From Lachnospiraceae bacterium KM106-2 (lineage in GTDB: Bacteria > Bacillota > Clostridia > Lachnospirales > Lachnospiraceae), in NCBI GenBank assembly GCA_009731425.1, contig AP018794.1, positions 2,425,960 to 2,489,959 on the forward strand: DNA of 64,000 nucleotides. Reading direction: 5' to 3'. Shown here in pieces: positions 26,145-34,328 of the stretch. Position 1 is the first letter of the stretch, and every line of letters begins with the position of its first letter. The notes under the pieces were generated by a model, which saw only the letters and a list, made by a program, of their open reading frames with translations, was not told the origin of the DNA and did not search any database. The position numbers were made by a program, and so were the translations under genes.

Positions 26145-26192
26145 GTAACACATGTGTAACAGTTTTGTAATATATAAATAATGGTTTTGTAA
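26145..26192 (-). promoter_or_regulatory. Putative operator region of the micro-peptide cluster
   Basis: It contains a near-perfect palindrome GTAACACATGTGTAAC (26145-26160; one mismatched pair) and two direct copies of GTTTTGTAA (26162-26170 and 26184-26192), 22 bp apart, about two helical turns. Two-turn direct repeats suit an AraC-type activator, possibly the one at 24922-25674. The sites begin 48 bases upstream of micro-peptide 1. Confidence 0.45.
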
Positions 26193-26250
26193 CTATTTAG
26201 TGGGGTAATTCTATGATTTTTCTATTTTTTGAAAATTTTAGAAACAAAAA

Positions 26251-26280
26251 AGGAGGTTACAAGATTTCTTGTAACCTCCT
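26251..26280 (-). terminator. Terminator of the purine permease gene
   Basis: A perfect 13-bp stem AGGAGGTTACAAG / CTTGTAACCTCCT with a 4-base loop. On the minus strand a T-run follows. It separates the permease from the micro-peptide promoter region. Confidence 0.9.
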
Positions 26281-26297
26281 CAGACCGTAGACTATTT

Positions 26298-27596
26298 CTA
26301 ATGAACGATAAATTTCAATAAGAAGATGATTCCCACAATAACTGTTGGAAGTGTAACTTCTTTTCTTTTTCCTGCTACTAATTTTAAGATGATGTAGGAG
26401 ATAACACCAAATACGATACCATCGGAAATTGAATAAGCAAATGGCATCATAATAATTGTTAAGAAAGCAGGGATTGATTCTGAATAATCGTCTAAATGGA
26501 TATTACGGATCGGTTCTATCATGAATAAACCAACTAAGATCAATACAGAAGCTGTAATTGCTGGTGTAATTACTGCAAATACTGGCGCAAAGAATAAGGA
26601 GATAAAGAACATACCTGCTGTCGTTACTGCTGTAAGTCCGGTTCTTCCGCCTTCTGCAACACCAGAAGCACTTTCAACAAATGTACTTACTGTACTAGTA
26701 CCAAGGCAAGCACCTACCGTTGTACCGATCGCATCTGCAAATAATGCTTTTTTTACATTTGGCACTTTGCCATCCTTATCTAACATCTTCGCTTTTGTCG
26801 CAACACCAACAAGTGTTCCGATCGTATCAAACATATCCATAAATAATAATGTAAATAAAACGATTACCATATCTATTGTAAAAATATTTGAAAATTCAAA
26901 TTTTAATAATGTCGGTGCCAATGATGGCGGTAAACTGATAATACTCTTTGGAAGTTCCACGATCCCCATAGGGATACCAACCACTGCTGTTAAAAGCATT
27001 CCGATAAAGAGTGCACCTTTGACATTACGAACTAATAAAATGCCTGTGATAACAAGACCGATTACTGCTAATAATGCTGCTCCTGAAGTAACATTACCTA
27101 ATGCAACGATCGTAGAATCATCACTTGGATGTATTACGATTCCGGCTCCTTCAAGTCCAAGTAAGGCGATAAATAAACCGATACCAACAGAGATTGCATT
27201 TTTAATACCGATTGGAATTGAATCAACAATTGCCTCACGTACATTAAATGCAGTAAGTAAAATAAAAATGATACCTTCTAATAAAACGGCTGTTAATGCG
27301 AATTCAAATGAATATCCCATTTTTAAAACTACGGTAAATGCAAAATATGCGTTAAGTCCCATTCCTGGCGCTTGTGCAAAAGGTAATTTTGCATATAAGC
27401 CCATTAATAATGTGGCGATAACCGCTGATAAAGCTGTTGCGGTAAACACAGCACCTTGATCCATCCCAGCTGCAGATAAAATTGTTGGATTTACAATTAA
27501 AATATACGCCATTGTCATAAATGTCGTAATACCTGCAACGACTTCTGTCTTCACTGTAGTGTTGTGTTCGCTAAGTTTAAAATATTTCTCTAGCAT
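26298..27596 (-). CDS. pbuG: NCS2-family purine permease (PbuG/AzgA-like)
   Basis: A 432-residue membrane permease for hypoxanthine/guanine (AzgA-like subfamily), with 12-14 segments. It starts MLEKYFKLSEHNTTVKTEV, a typical PbuG start, followed by AGITTFMTMAYILIVNP, APGMGLNAYFAF and TSTVSTFVESASGVAEGGRTG. It is monocistronic with a terminator downstream. I looked for a purine riboswitch in the 180 bases upstream and did not find the conserved core. Confidence 0.93.
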   Translation of the reverse strand: MLEKYFKLSEHNTTVKTEVVAGITTFMTMAYILIVNPTILSAAGMDQGAVFTATALSAVIATLLMGLYAKLPFAQAPGMGLNAYFAFTVVLKMGYSFEFALTAVLLEGIIFILLTAFNVREAIVDSIPIGIKNAISVGIGLFIALLGLEGAGIVIHPSDDSTIVALGNVTSGAALLAVIGLVITGILLVRNVKGALFIGMLLTAVVGIPMGIVELPKSIISLPPSLAPTLLKFEFSNIFTIDMVIVLFTLLFMDMFDTIGTLVGVATKAKMLDKDGKVPNVKKALFADAIGTTVGACLGTSTVSTFVESASGVAEGGRTGLTAVTTAGMFFISLFFAPVFAVITPAITASVLILVGLFMIEPIRNIHLDDYSESIPAFLTIIMMPFAYSISDGIVFGVISYIILKLVAGKRKEVTLPTVIVGIIFLLKFIVH

Positions 27597-27730
27597 TTTG
27601 TCAACATTCCTTTACTTTTTGTTTAGTTTTTACCAAATTACTGATTTCAACCAGCAAAGCACATACTATAGCATAATAAAAAAAGAGAAACAAGTTCATA
27701 TGTCCTTTTTTAGCAATCTTTTTTTCAAAT

Positions 27731-27762
27731 AAAAGAACGGCTCCTCATTGAGCCGCTCTTTT
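27731..27762 (-). terminator. Terminator of the multicopper oxidase operon
   Basis: AAAAGA-CGGCTC / GAGCCG-TCTTTT stem with one mismatch and a 6-base loop, ending in a T-run in both directions. It lies 22 bases after the oxidase stop. Confidence 0.88.
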
Positions 27763-27784
27763 AGACGATAGACTAATACATTTA

Positions 27785-30700
27785 CTAATATCCACTCTTT
27801 TGATCACCAAGCATACGCATAATTCCCCACATGCCTTGCTCAATATCCCATCTAACATTAGTAGAATGATACATATAATCGCCTGGTACGATAAACTTCC
27901 TATTACTTGGTGGAAGCAGGTTAAGCCTTCTGTTCTCTCCCACGGTAACCGATTCCAAAACTCCCTTAATTGGAGATTCAAAGTATCTTGATTCTGCATA
28001 ATACAACTGATTATGAACAAAGAACGTAGTTGCTCTAGATTCATTTCCCGGCATAAATAACCGGAAAGTAATTGGTGAATCAGGTGTTGTATAAAATACA
28101 GGTGTTAGCGGATCCCCTTGATTCTGTGGCAGGGAAGCAAACACTTCTTTTACCGCAGATCCTGCTAAGAATCGGTTAAAGAAAGGCTCACTCCTTAAGT
28201 TGTATCCTTTCATTCCTTGATCTTCCGTATCAAAATCAGTTGGCTGCTCTGCGGGATCAAAGAATGACTTAGGAAGTAGATTTCCAAACTTATCTTCCAG
28301 ATAAATACCATTATGAGCGAGTACCGAGAATTGTCGGTAACAAGGCAGGAAGAAATTAGTAACTTGAATCTGATCTCCAAGTTCAGATGGTTGTTTCGTC
28401 ACATTGTCATAATGAGCAGAACCAGGTGCTGTCAAGTTAATTGCACCAAATAACCCGTGATTTCTATGATTTCTCACATCACCAAAGTCTACTAAGATTC
28501 CTTGATCTGCATTAAATGGATACATCCATCGATATGTGATCGACTCTCCCACACCAATAGTCTGATCTGGATTAAATCCAACTGTAGTTCCGTCGGAATC
28601 CAACACATCATAAAATGCGGTCTGTGAATGCATCGAGACTCTTGAAGAGTATGGCCATTTCTGATCCACTGGTACTTCTGGAAATTGTGGCACATCCAGA
28701 TGTTTCGGCATTAAATTGGTCAATGTAAGCTCAATACCTTCAGCACTATTAATACTAATAATGAGTGGTTCTGGATTCATTTCTCCTCTTAGAATCTTTG
28801 GTACATCATCATATGGCACAAATGTCATTCCATAAGGATCATGGTCCCCGAATTTATTATAAAGAATATTCGTTTGGATCGCAGCAACATGGTAACGATG
28901 AACCTTTGTTCCTGGTGGGAATGGATTGCTCTTAAGAACTGCTGGCTTTGGTGGTTTTCCAGTGCGTTTAGGAAGTGGTTCTGTCCGTCTTCTCTTACGA
29001 GGTCTGTCACCCAGTTGATAGAGACCTGATATCGCAGTACCTCTTGTCCTTACAAGTCCCCAGACTCCAAGCCAGAGATCATCCATACCACCCGAGTAAT
29101 AAAGTGTATCAAAGTCCTTCTCTACATTTGGCCCATCGGGGGCTTCTAATGCAAATTGGAAAGTAAATGCTTCGGAAATTCCCATATGCTGTTGCTGAAT
29201 TAAATTAGAATCTAAATTATGATTCTCCTCTTTCCAGCGGAAGCGGTTAAAGTTAATCGAATGTGATTCTTCATGAGAACCGTCGATCAAACGCAGTCTT
29301 ACCGGATCTCCCTCATATCCTTCAAATACAGGTGTCCATGGATCTCCATGCACAAACGAACTAAATACATAAGCAGGATCACCATCTCGAATCCTAAATG
29401 GTGCACTTGCATAGTTAAATGCCATAATCCCCATATCCTGCATAATTCCCGGACGAGGAGGTGCATTTAATGGTTTATCGTTTCTATCATAAGCAGGGAT
29501 CCAATCGGCAACTGCAAGACAGAATTCACGAAAATCAGGAATGAATGGATTCTCAATTGCAAGCTGACTGCCTACGTCATCTAACTCTCCCGTGAAATTA
29601 TTTCTAAATATCGACCCTAATGGCTCAATCACGATACCGCCAAATAAACCATGAAGCTGATTTGAATTTGCAAATAAGTGATCATGGAAGAAACAATACC
29701 GCAGTGCAATATCTGCATACCACCGATAGACAACCGTCTGTTTATATTCCGTACCGGTCATATAATTCCAGCCTGTATTTGCACCATCCGAAGTTAATGG
29801 ATCAAATTTCACTAAGTGAACATGGGGAGATGCTAAGATCGTCTCTGTCATTATCTGAAATGCATTCGGACCAAGCTGTTCTGGAAGGTGATTCGTAAAA
29901 TGAATCTCCACACACTCATTTGGATTAGCATGCAAAAATAATGGTTCTGGTTTTTTCTTTCCACAAAGAATATCTTCTTCATCTTCTGCAAGTACATAAA
30001 TTCTTCCTTCTGGATCATGCCAGCATGCCTCATTATAGATCAGAGGCAACTGAATGGCTACAATATCAAATCGGTGAATTCTTACACAATCCGGACATGG
30101 ATTGGTAAACAACGCACCTTCTACTGCATTTGGAGCTAATGCATTTTCCTCTAGTTCTGTAATTGGAAAGTCCCGATCAAAACCAATTGGTGGTGTAGGA
30201 GCAATATTTCCAAATTTTCCAGGAATAAAGAGTGGGAATCCCGGTTTTTCTGGTGTTGGAAGTGGTGGAGGTGCAATATCAGGAAGTGGAATTAATCTAG
30301 TGATCGGTGTTCCATCAGGATAACATCTTGTTCCATCTTCCAATACATTATGAATTCTCTGAATCCCCCACATGCCCTCATCAAAGTGAGGATACAAGTG
30401 ACAGTGAAAGATAACATCACCATAGGCATGCTGCAGGCTTCCTGCTCCATAATTAATATCGAATGTTAATGTTCCACCGGGACTGATTGATTTGGAATCC
30501 ACATGCTTCGATCCTGGATCTCTTCTTGTATCCAGCCATTGTTGTAAGTGAAGGTGGAAAATATGGGTTTCTTGCATACCACCATCCATGACATGCCATC
30601 TCACGGGATCTCCTTCATAACATCTTGGAAGGATTGTATCTGGTGGATCACCAAATACCCACGAATCATGATGTACTTCTTCTCCCTTACACTCTGGACA

Positions 30701-31405
30701 GACGATTCCTTCCTCAATCAGATGAAGACGATTTCTCATTGGCTCAGAACGATAGTTAATAGAATGAGTCATTCCGACTGCATCCATGTGAGGATCCCAA
30801 GGATCTTCGAGAAAACGATTCTTCACTGGCGCTTCATCATGAAATACCGTAACAAATTCTCGAAAATCAGGTAAGAATGGATGATGAACATCTGCAAAGA
30901 CACCACTTTTTAGTTCACATCCTGTCTGCGGATCTGTCCAGAAGCTACCTGGCGTCTCAATCACGATCGTACCAAATAAACCATGAACATTACTACCTAT
31001 TTCTGAACTAAGCGGATTTCCTAAGTCCGTAAAGAGAAACGCTCCTTCGACTTCTGCATCCCATCGATACGTCCTAGTCTCACATGGTGGAACCAATGAA
31101 TTTTCATTTATTCCAACAAATGCTCCATCGGAATTTTGTATATTACAATCTAATCCTTTCACATTGATTCCTGCTGAAAAGCAAAGATCATTGGTGAATG
31201 TAATTTCTACAATATCGCCACGATTTGCACGGATAACTAATGGCTGTACAAGGTTTACGAAAGTGCCTGGGCATCTCTCTACTTGCTCCTCAACCATTTC
31301 ACGATTTTCATTTAATACATACATCAAGCCATCGGGATCGACATCGCCGTATTTATTGTATACGATCGGCAGTTTAATTGCCGTAACATCAAAATGTCTA
31401 ATCAT
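27785..31405 (-). CDS. Giant six-cupredoxin multicopper oxidase (MnxG/ceruloplasmin-like)
   Basis: A 1206-residue protein made of three repeats of a two-cupredoxin unit (starting about 1, 444 and 835; each has HGLFG near its middle: 141, 585, 983). Only one full copper centre is kept. HIFHLH (281-286) and HCHLYPHFDEGM (334-345; Cys335, His340, Met345 as type-1 ligands) lie at the end of repeat one, and HVH (528-530) and HDH (574-576) in repeat two. The trinuclear site therefore spans domains 2 and 3. Repeat three and the end of repeat two have lost the ligands. Size and layout match the Bacillus Mn(II) oxidase MnxG. There is no signal peptide, as expected for a protein assembled on spores. 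It is last in a four-gene operon. Confidence 0.85.
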   Translation of the reverse strand: MIRHFDVTAIKLPIVYNKYGDVDPDGLMYVLNENREMVEEQVERCPGTFVNLVQPLVIRANRGDIVEITFTNDLCFSAGINVKGLDCNIQNSDGAFVGINENSLVPPCETRTYRWDAEVEGAFLFTDLGNPLSSEIGSNVHGLFGTIVIETPGSFWTDPQTGCELKSGVFADVHHPFLPDFREFVTVFHDEAPVKNRFLEDPWDPHMDAVGMTHSINYRSEPMRNRLHLIEEGIVCPECKGEEVHHDSWVFGDPPDTILPRCYEGDPVRWHVMDGGMQETHIFHLHLQQWLDTRRDPGSKHVDSKSISPGGTLTFDINYGAGSLQHAYGDVIFHCHLYPHFDEGMWGIQRIHNVLEDGTRCYPDGTPITRLIPLPDIAPPPLPTPEKPGFPLFIPGKFGNIAPTPPIGFDRDFPITELEENALAPNAVEGALFTNPCPDCVRIHRFDIVAIQLPLIYNEACWHDPEGRIYVLAEDEEDILCGKKKPEPLFLHANPNECVEIHFTNHLPEQLGPNAFQIMTETILASPHVHLVKFDPLTSDGANTGWNYMTGTEYKQTVVYRWYADIALRYCFFHDHLFANSNQLHGLFGGIVIEPLGSIFRNNFTGELDDVGSQLAIENPFIPDFREFCLAVADWIPAYDRNDKPLNAPPRPGIMQDMGIMAFNYASAPFRIRDGDPAYVFSSFVHGDPWTPVFEGYEGDPVRLRLIDGSHEESHSINFNRFRWKEENHNLDSNLIQQQHMGISEAFTFQFALEAPDGPNVEKDFDTLYYSGGMDDLWLGVWGLVRTRGTAISGLYQLGDRPRKRRRTEPLPKRTGKPPKPAVLKSNPFPPGTKVHRYHVAAIQTNILYNKFGDHDPYGMTFVPYDDVPKILRGEMNPEPLIISINSAEGIELTLTNLMPKHLDVPQFPEVPVDQKWPYSSRVSMHSQTAFYDVLDSDGTTVGFNPDQTIGVGESITYRWMYPFNADQGILVDFGDVRNHRNHGLFGAINLTAPGSAHYDNVTKQPSELGDQIQVTNFFLPCYRQFSVLAHNGIYLEDKFGNLLPKSFFDPAEQPTDFDTEDQGMKGYNLRSEPFFNRFLAGSAVKEVFASLPQNQGDPLTPVFYTTPDSPITFRLFMPGNESRATTFFVHNQLYYAESRYFESPIKGVLESVTVGENRRLNLLPPSNRKFIVPGDYMYHSTNVRWDIEQGMWGIMRMLGDQKSGY

Positions 31406-31423
31406 ATCAATACCCCCACATAC

Positions 31424-31657
31424 CTACCATGTAGCAGGTATTTTTCCTAGCTCGCTATCAAAATAAAATGCTGAAATTGCATTAATCCGAACATTGAATA
31501 CTTGATTCTGTAATGGCACAGGTACTCCAAATTGAACATTAACTCCAATCTGTCCATCTGTGACATATTCTAGTTTACCTACATAAAAGAATGGATACGC
31601 TTCTGTCATTACTAAAATATTTTGACCAATTCCTGCAGCTAATTTTTCTTCTAACAT
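31424..31657 (-). CDS. Small companion protein of the multicopper oxidase (77 residues)
   Basis: Unrecognised small beta-rich protein. It starts MLEEKLAAGIGQNILVMTEA and has the alternating pattern YVGKLEYVTDGQIGVNVQFG, like an Sm- or SH3-like barrel. It has no cysteine or histidine. The gene starts 12 bases after the preceding gene and ends 18 bases before the oxidase. By position and size it could be the counterpart of MnxE or MnxF, the small subunits of the Bacillus Mnx complex; sequence similarity was not tested. Confidence 0.7.
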   Translation of the reverse strand: MLEEKLAAGIGQNILVMTEAYPFFYVGKLEYVTDGQIGVNVQFGVPVPLQNQVFNVRINAISAFYFDSELGKIPATW

Positions 31658-31669
31658 ACGATCGCCCCC

Positions 31670-31948
31670 CTAATAAATTGAAAACCGAATATCTGGACTA
31701 AATGGCATAAACCACGCGATCTTATCAAGCGGAATGATAAGTGGCGTTGGGAATATAAATTCTGGAGCATTTGTCATCTTAATATTAACATTAACAAATA
31801 CCGCATAATCATTCGTTACCTCAATGAGTTCTCCAACCATGATCGGACGAAATACTTGATCTAAAATGCCAAGCTGTCTAACATTTAGTACAACTAATAA
31901 AGATTGATCCCTATAACCACATAATTCTTGACCTAATGAAACATCCAT
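31670..31948 (-). CDS. Small companion protein of the multicopper oxidase (92 residues)
   Basis: I choose the ATG at 31948 (MDVSLGQELCGYRDQ), seven bases after GGGGG, over the ATG at 31963. It is another small beta-rich protein of the same style as the 77-residue one (VGELIEVTNDYAVFVNVNIK, then PLIIPLDKIAWFMPF). The two may be distant paralogues forming a hetero-oligomer around the oxidase. Function unknown; an MnxE/MnxF-like role is inferred from context. Confidence 0.7.
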   Translation of the reverse strand: MDVSLGQELCGYRDQSLLVVLNVRQLGILDQVFRPIMVGELIEVTNDYAVFVNVNIKMTNAPEFIFPTPLIIPLDKIAWFMPFSPDIRFSIY

Positions 31949-31966
31949 ATCTGATCCCCCCATATG

Positions 31967-32482
31967 TTAATGGCCCATTTCCATCTGATTTTCATAAATC
32001 TCAATAAATCCTGAGCAAAGTCTACCGCCTATTGAAACTTCATTGTGCCCAAATGGCGCAGAATATACATATAATTTTGGTGCTTCATTACAATTTCCAA
32101 TAGTACCATATACGGCTAATTCTCTAGAAGGCTCGTCTTCTCCATAATCTATATGAAAAATCGCAACAAATTTCTCTTCCATCATCGCATGATAACACTC
32201 TATTCTGTCAGCATACAAATGAGTTTTTGTGTAATGATCCCTGATCAAAAATTCTCCAAAGATATCTTCCTGAATCCGATAAATATTCAATTTAAATGAA
32301 AGTTTATCACTGTTTCTTAATTGAATAACTCCTTTTCCTACCGCTAAATCCTGATAATGAGACATTCGTGGAACATCACATACTTCCGGCTCACAAACAG
32401 GTTTAAATACCCCATTGCACATGGAAGTGCAATTGTTCCTAAAGTTACATTCCCTGTAACAAATTCCACATCTGTCATCCAT
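31967..32482 (-). CDS. Cysteine-rich companion protein, first gene of oxidase operon (171 residues)
   Basis: Unrecognised. The first 40 residues are strikingly cysteine-rich (MDDRCGICYRECNFRNNCTS, then MCNGVFKPVCEPEVCD: eight Cys in residues 5-35). A beta-rich domain follows (GVIQLRNSDKLSFKLNIYRI) and the tail is YENQMEMGH. Cys plus terminal Met/His suggest metal binding, perhaps delivery of copper or binding of manganese. It has a weak ribosome binding site and a sigma-K/E-like promoter upstream (32521-32550). Confidence 0.7.
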   Translation of the reverse strand: MDDRCGICYRECNFRNNCTSMCNGVFKPVCEPEVCDVPRMSHYQDLAVGKGVIQLRNSDKLSFKLNIYRIQEDIFGEFLIRDHYTKTHLYADRIECYHAMMEEKFVAIFHIDYGEDEPSRELAVYGTIGNCNEAPKLYVYSAPFGHNEVSIGGRLCSGFIEIYENQMEMGH

Positions 32483-32520
32483 TTTCTTTCAACCTTTCAC
32501 TCTTGTTATGCTTTACGTGA

Positions 32521-32550
32521 TATATTATGTCATATAGTGTCGATTTGTGA
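32521..32550 (-). promoter_or_regulatory. Mother-cell (sigma-K/E-like) promoter of oxidase operon
   Basis: On the minus strand, TCAC (32550-32547), a 17-base spacer, then CATAATATA (32529-32521), which fits CATAnnnTA. It starts 39 bases upstream of the first operon gene. It would place the operon in late sporulation, as expected for a spore-surface oxidase. Confidence 0.5.
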
Positions 32551-32717
32551 GTATTTTTATATCCTAATCTTATATTAATAGCGAAAACTATAGATACTCA
32601 GCTTTATTTTTCAAATTTTTATATCATAATATGTCGAAAATATTACATTCCTCTATTCGCAAACCGGATAATGATTTAAAGTAGATAAGATGTTATTTAA
32701 TAGATAGGGGGAAAATT

Positions 32718-34262
32718 ATGAGAAAAATTAAAAACTATGGTTTGATTTTCTGCTTAGCATTATTCATTTTTCTAATTGCAGAAAGTTCTACTTCACAAGC
32801 TGCCACAAAGATCAGCACTAAAAAAGTGGTAATGACAACAGGTAAGAAAAAGCAATTAAAGATTACAGGTTCTAAGACAAAAGCTGTCTGATCTATCTCA
32901 AACAAAAAGATTGCTTCCATTTCAAAAAAAGGTCTTTTAAAAGCAAAGAAAAAAGGTAAAACAACGGTTACTGCCAAAGTAAAGAAGAAGAAATACCGTT
33001 GTACCATTATTGTAGAAAAACCAAGTCTTATCAAACAAACAACAATCAAAGTTGGTAAAACCAAATCACTAAAGGTAAAAAATACAACACGAAGCGTAAA
33101 ATGGTCCTCTAGAAATTCAAAAGTTGCAACAATATCTACCAAAGGTGTAGTTAAAGGAATCAGCGCTGGTACCACAACTATAAAAGCAAAGTTAAATGAT
33201 AAAACATACACTTGCAAGATAACTGTTCAAGCAGCGGCTCCTGTAACAACTCCTACACCTACAACGACTCCAGTAGATACGCAAACTGTCTTAGATGGTT
33301 CTCTTGTTGGTCTTCCAGATGAAGTAACCGTAGAAGTCAGTCATAAAACAAAAATTTCTTTTACAGCGAACCAAGCATATACTGCTGCCAGTGAAAACAA
33401 CGATTGGGCAACTGTTACCTATGACACAGTGAATACATTAGGACAAACCTGTGAAGCCGAGATAACTGGAAACAGACCAGGAACTACCTATCTCGTATTT
33501 ACAACAGCAGATGGTAAATTCACAAAAAAAGTTAAGGTAAATGTTACGGCACAACTAATCGATACGAATGCAACACATGTCTATGGCTACCAAATCGATA
33601 CCAGCATCTATAAATATACCAATGCCAAATCAAACACTCCTAAGATCATGTACCTAACAAAGTTTACAAATCAAACCAAAGGTGCTGAGCGTGTTAAGCT
33701 CAATTGGATCAGTTTAAATTTGACCAGCTTAGATGCCCAAGGGAATACGATAAGCTTTGATTCATTTACTCCTGTTAACTTTGTAGTTCTTGATACGAAA
33801 GATGTCCCAAATGATGGTGACAGTACTTACTACTGCGAAACGACATCAGGCACCAATTACAATGCTGATAATGCACGTAAACTAGGCTTTGAGCTAGCCG
33901 GCCTTAATTTTGGACAACAAATTGGCGCTTTTAATATTCCAGTTGAGATCAATAATAATGGTAGTAATATGAATGTAGACCTAAGTAATTACAGCTTAGA
34001 AGGTGTCTTCGATAAAATCTATCTCTATGCTACTGTCAAAATAACAGATACTCTATTTAATACTAAGCCAAAGCAAAAGACTTGCAAATTAACGGTTAAA
34101 GCTTATGGTGCAAATGGGGAACTACTTACTAATGAGTCACGTACCTATTATCTCGGTGACGGCTATTATGAACCAACCAAAGACTTCATAGCAACCAAAC
34201 TAGTTCCTGATTCCAATGCAGTCATTTCTAAGATCACTATTGATGTCACAAGATGTGACTAA
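32718..34262 (+). pseudogene. Secreted Ig-like (Big2) domain protein with in-frame TGA
   Basis: One continuous frame of 514 codons from the ATG at 32718 (after GGGGGAAAATT) is broken by a single TGA at 32889-32891, codon 58. The N-terminus is a signal peptide (MRKIKNYGLIFCLALFIFLI). Two Big2-like repeats follow. The TGA falls exactly where repeat two has Trp (VKWSSRNSKVATIS, against V-stop-SISNKKIASIS). A Thr/Pro linker comes next, a third Ig-like module (VTVEVSHKTKISF...), and a C-terminal beta domain of about 230 residues with NFVVLDTKD. It was likely a surface protein. TGG to TGA is a single change, so it may be a recent lesion, strain variation or sequencing error. Confidence 0.8.
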
Positions 34263-34288
34263 GACGTTTCTATAGCACTGTTTATGTA

Positions 34289-34324
34289 AGAAAACCCCCT
34301 GATCAAAGCGATCCGGGGGTTTTC
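34289..34324. terminator. Terminator between Ig-like gene and hydrogenase
   Basis: AGAAAACCCCC / GGGGGTTTTCT stem with GATC inner pairing. It can end both convergent genes. Confidence 0.9.
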
Positions 34325-34328
34325 TATT

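Noticed and set aside
26521..27459. 312-codon plus-strand frame opposite the purine permease
   Set aside because: Antisense shadow of a clear NCS2 permease; low-complexity composition (Asn, Thr, Ala, Ile) and no ribosome binding site.
27597..27780. Purine riboswitch before the pbuG-like gene
   Set aside because: The conserved three-way-junction core was not found; only AT-rich promoter-like sequence.
32889..32891. Selenocysteine at the in-frame TGA
   Set aside because: The aligned residue in the neighbouring repeat is Trp and no SECIS-like hairpin follows; nonsense change is simpler.
32735..33217. 160-codon minus-strand frame across the Ig-like gene
   Set aside because: Valine/phenylalanine-rich antisense of Lys/Thr-rich repeats, no start signals; the plus-strand frame with its TGA makes much better protein sense.
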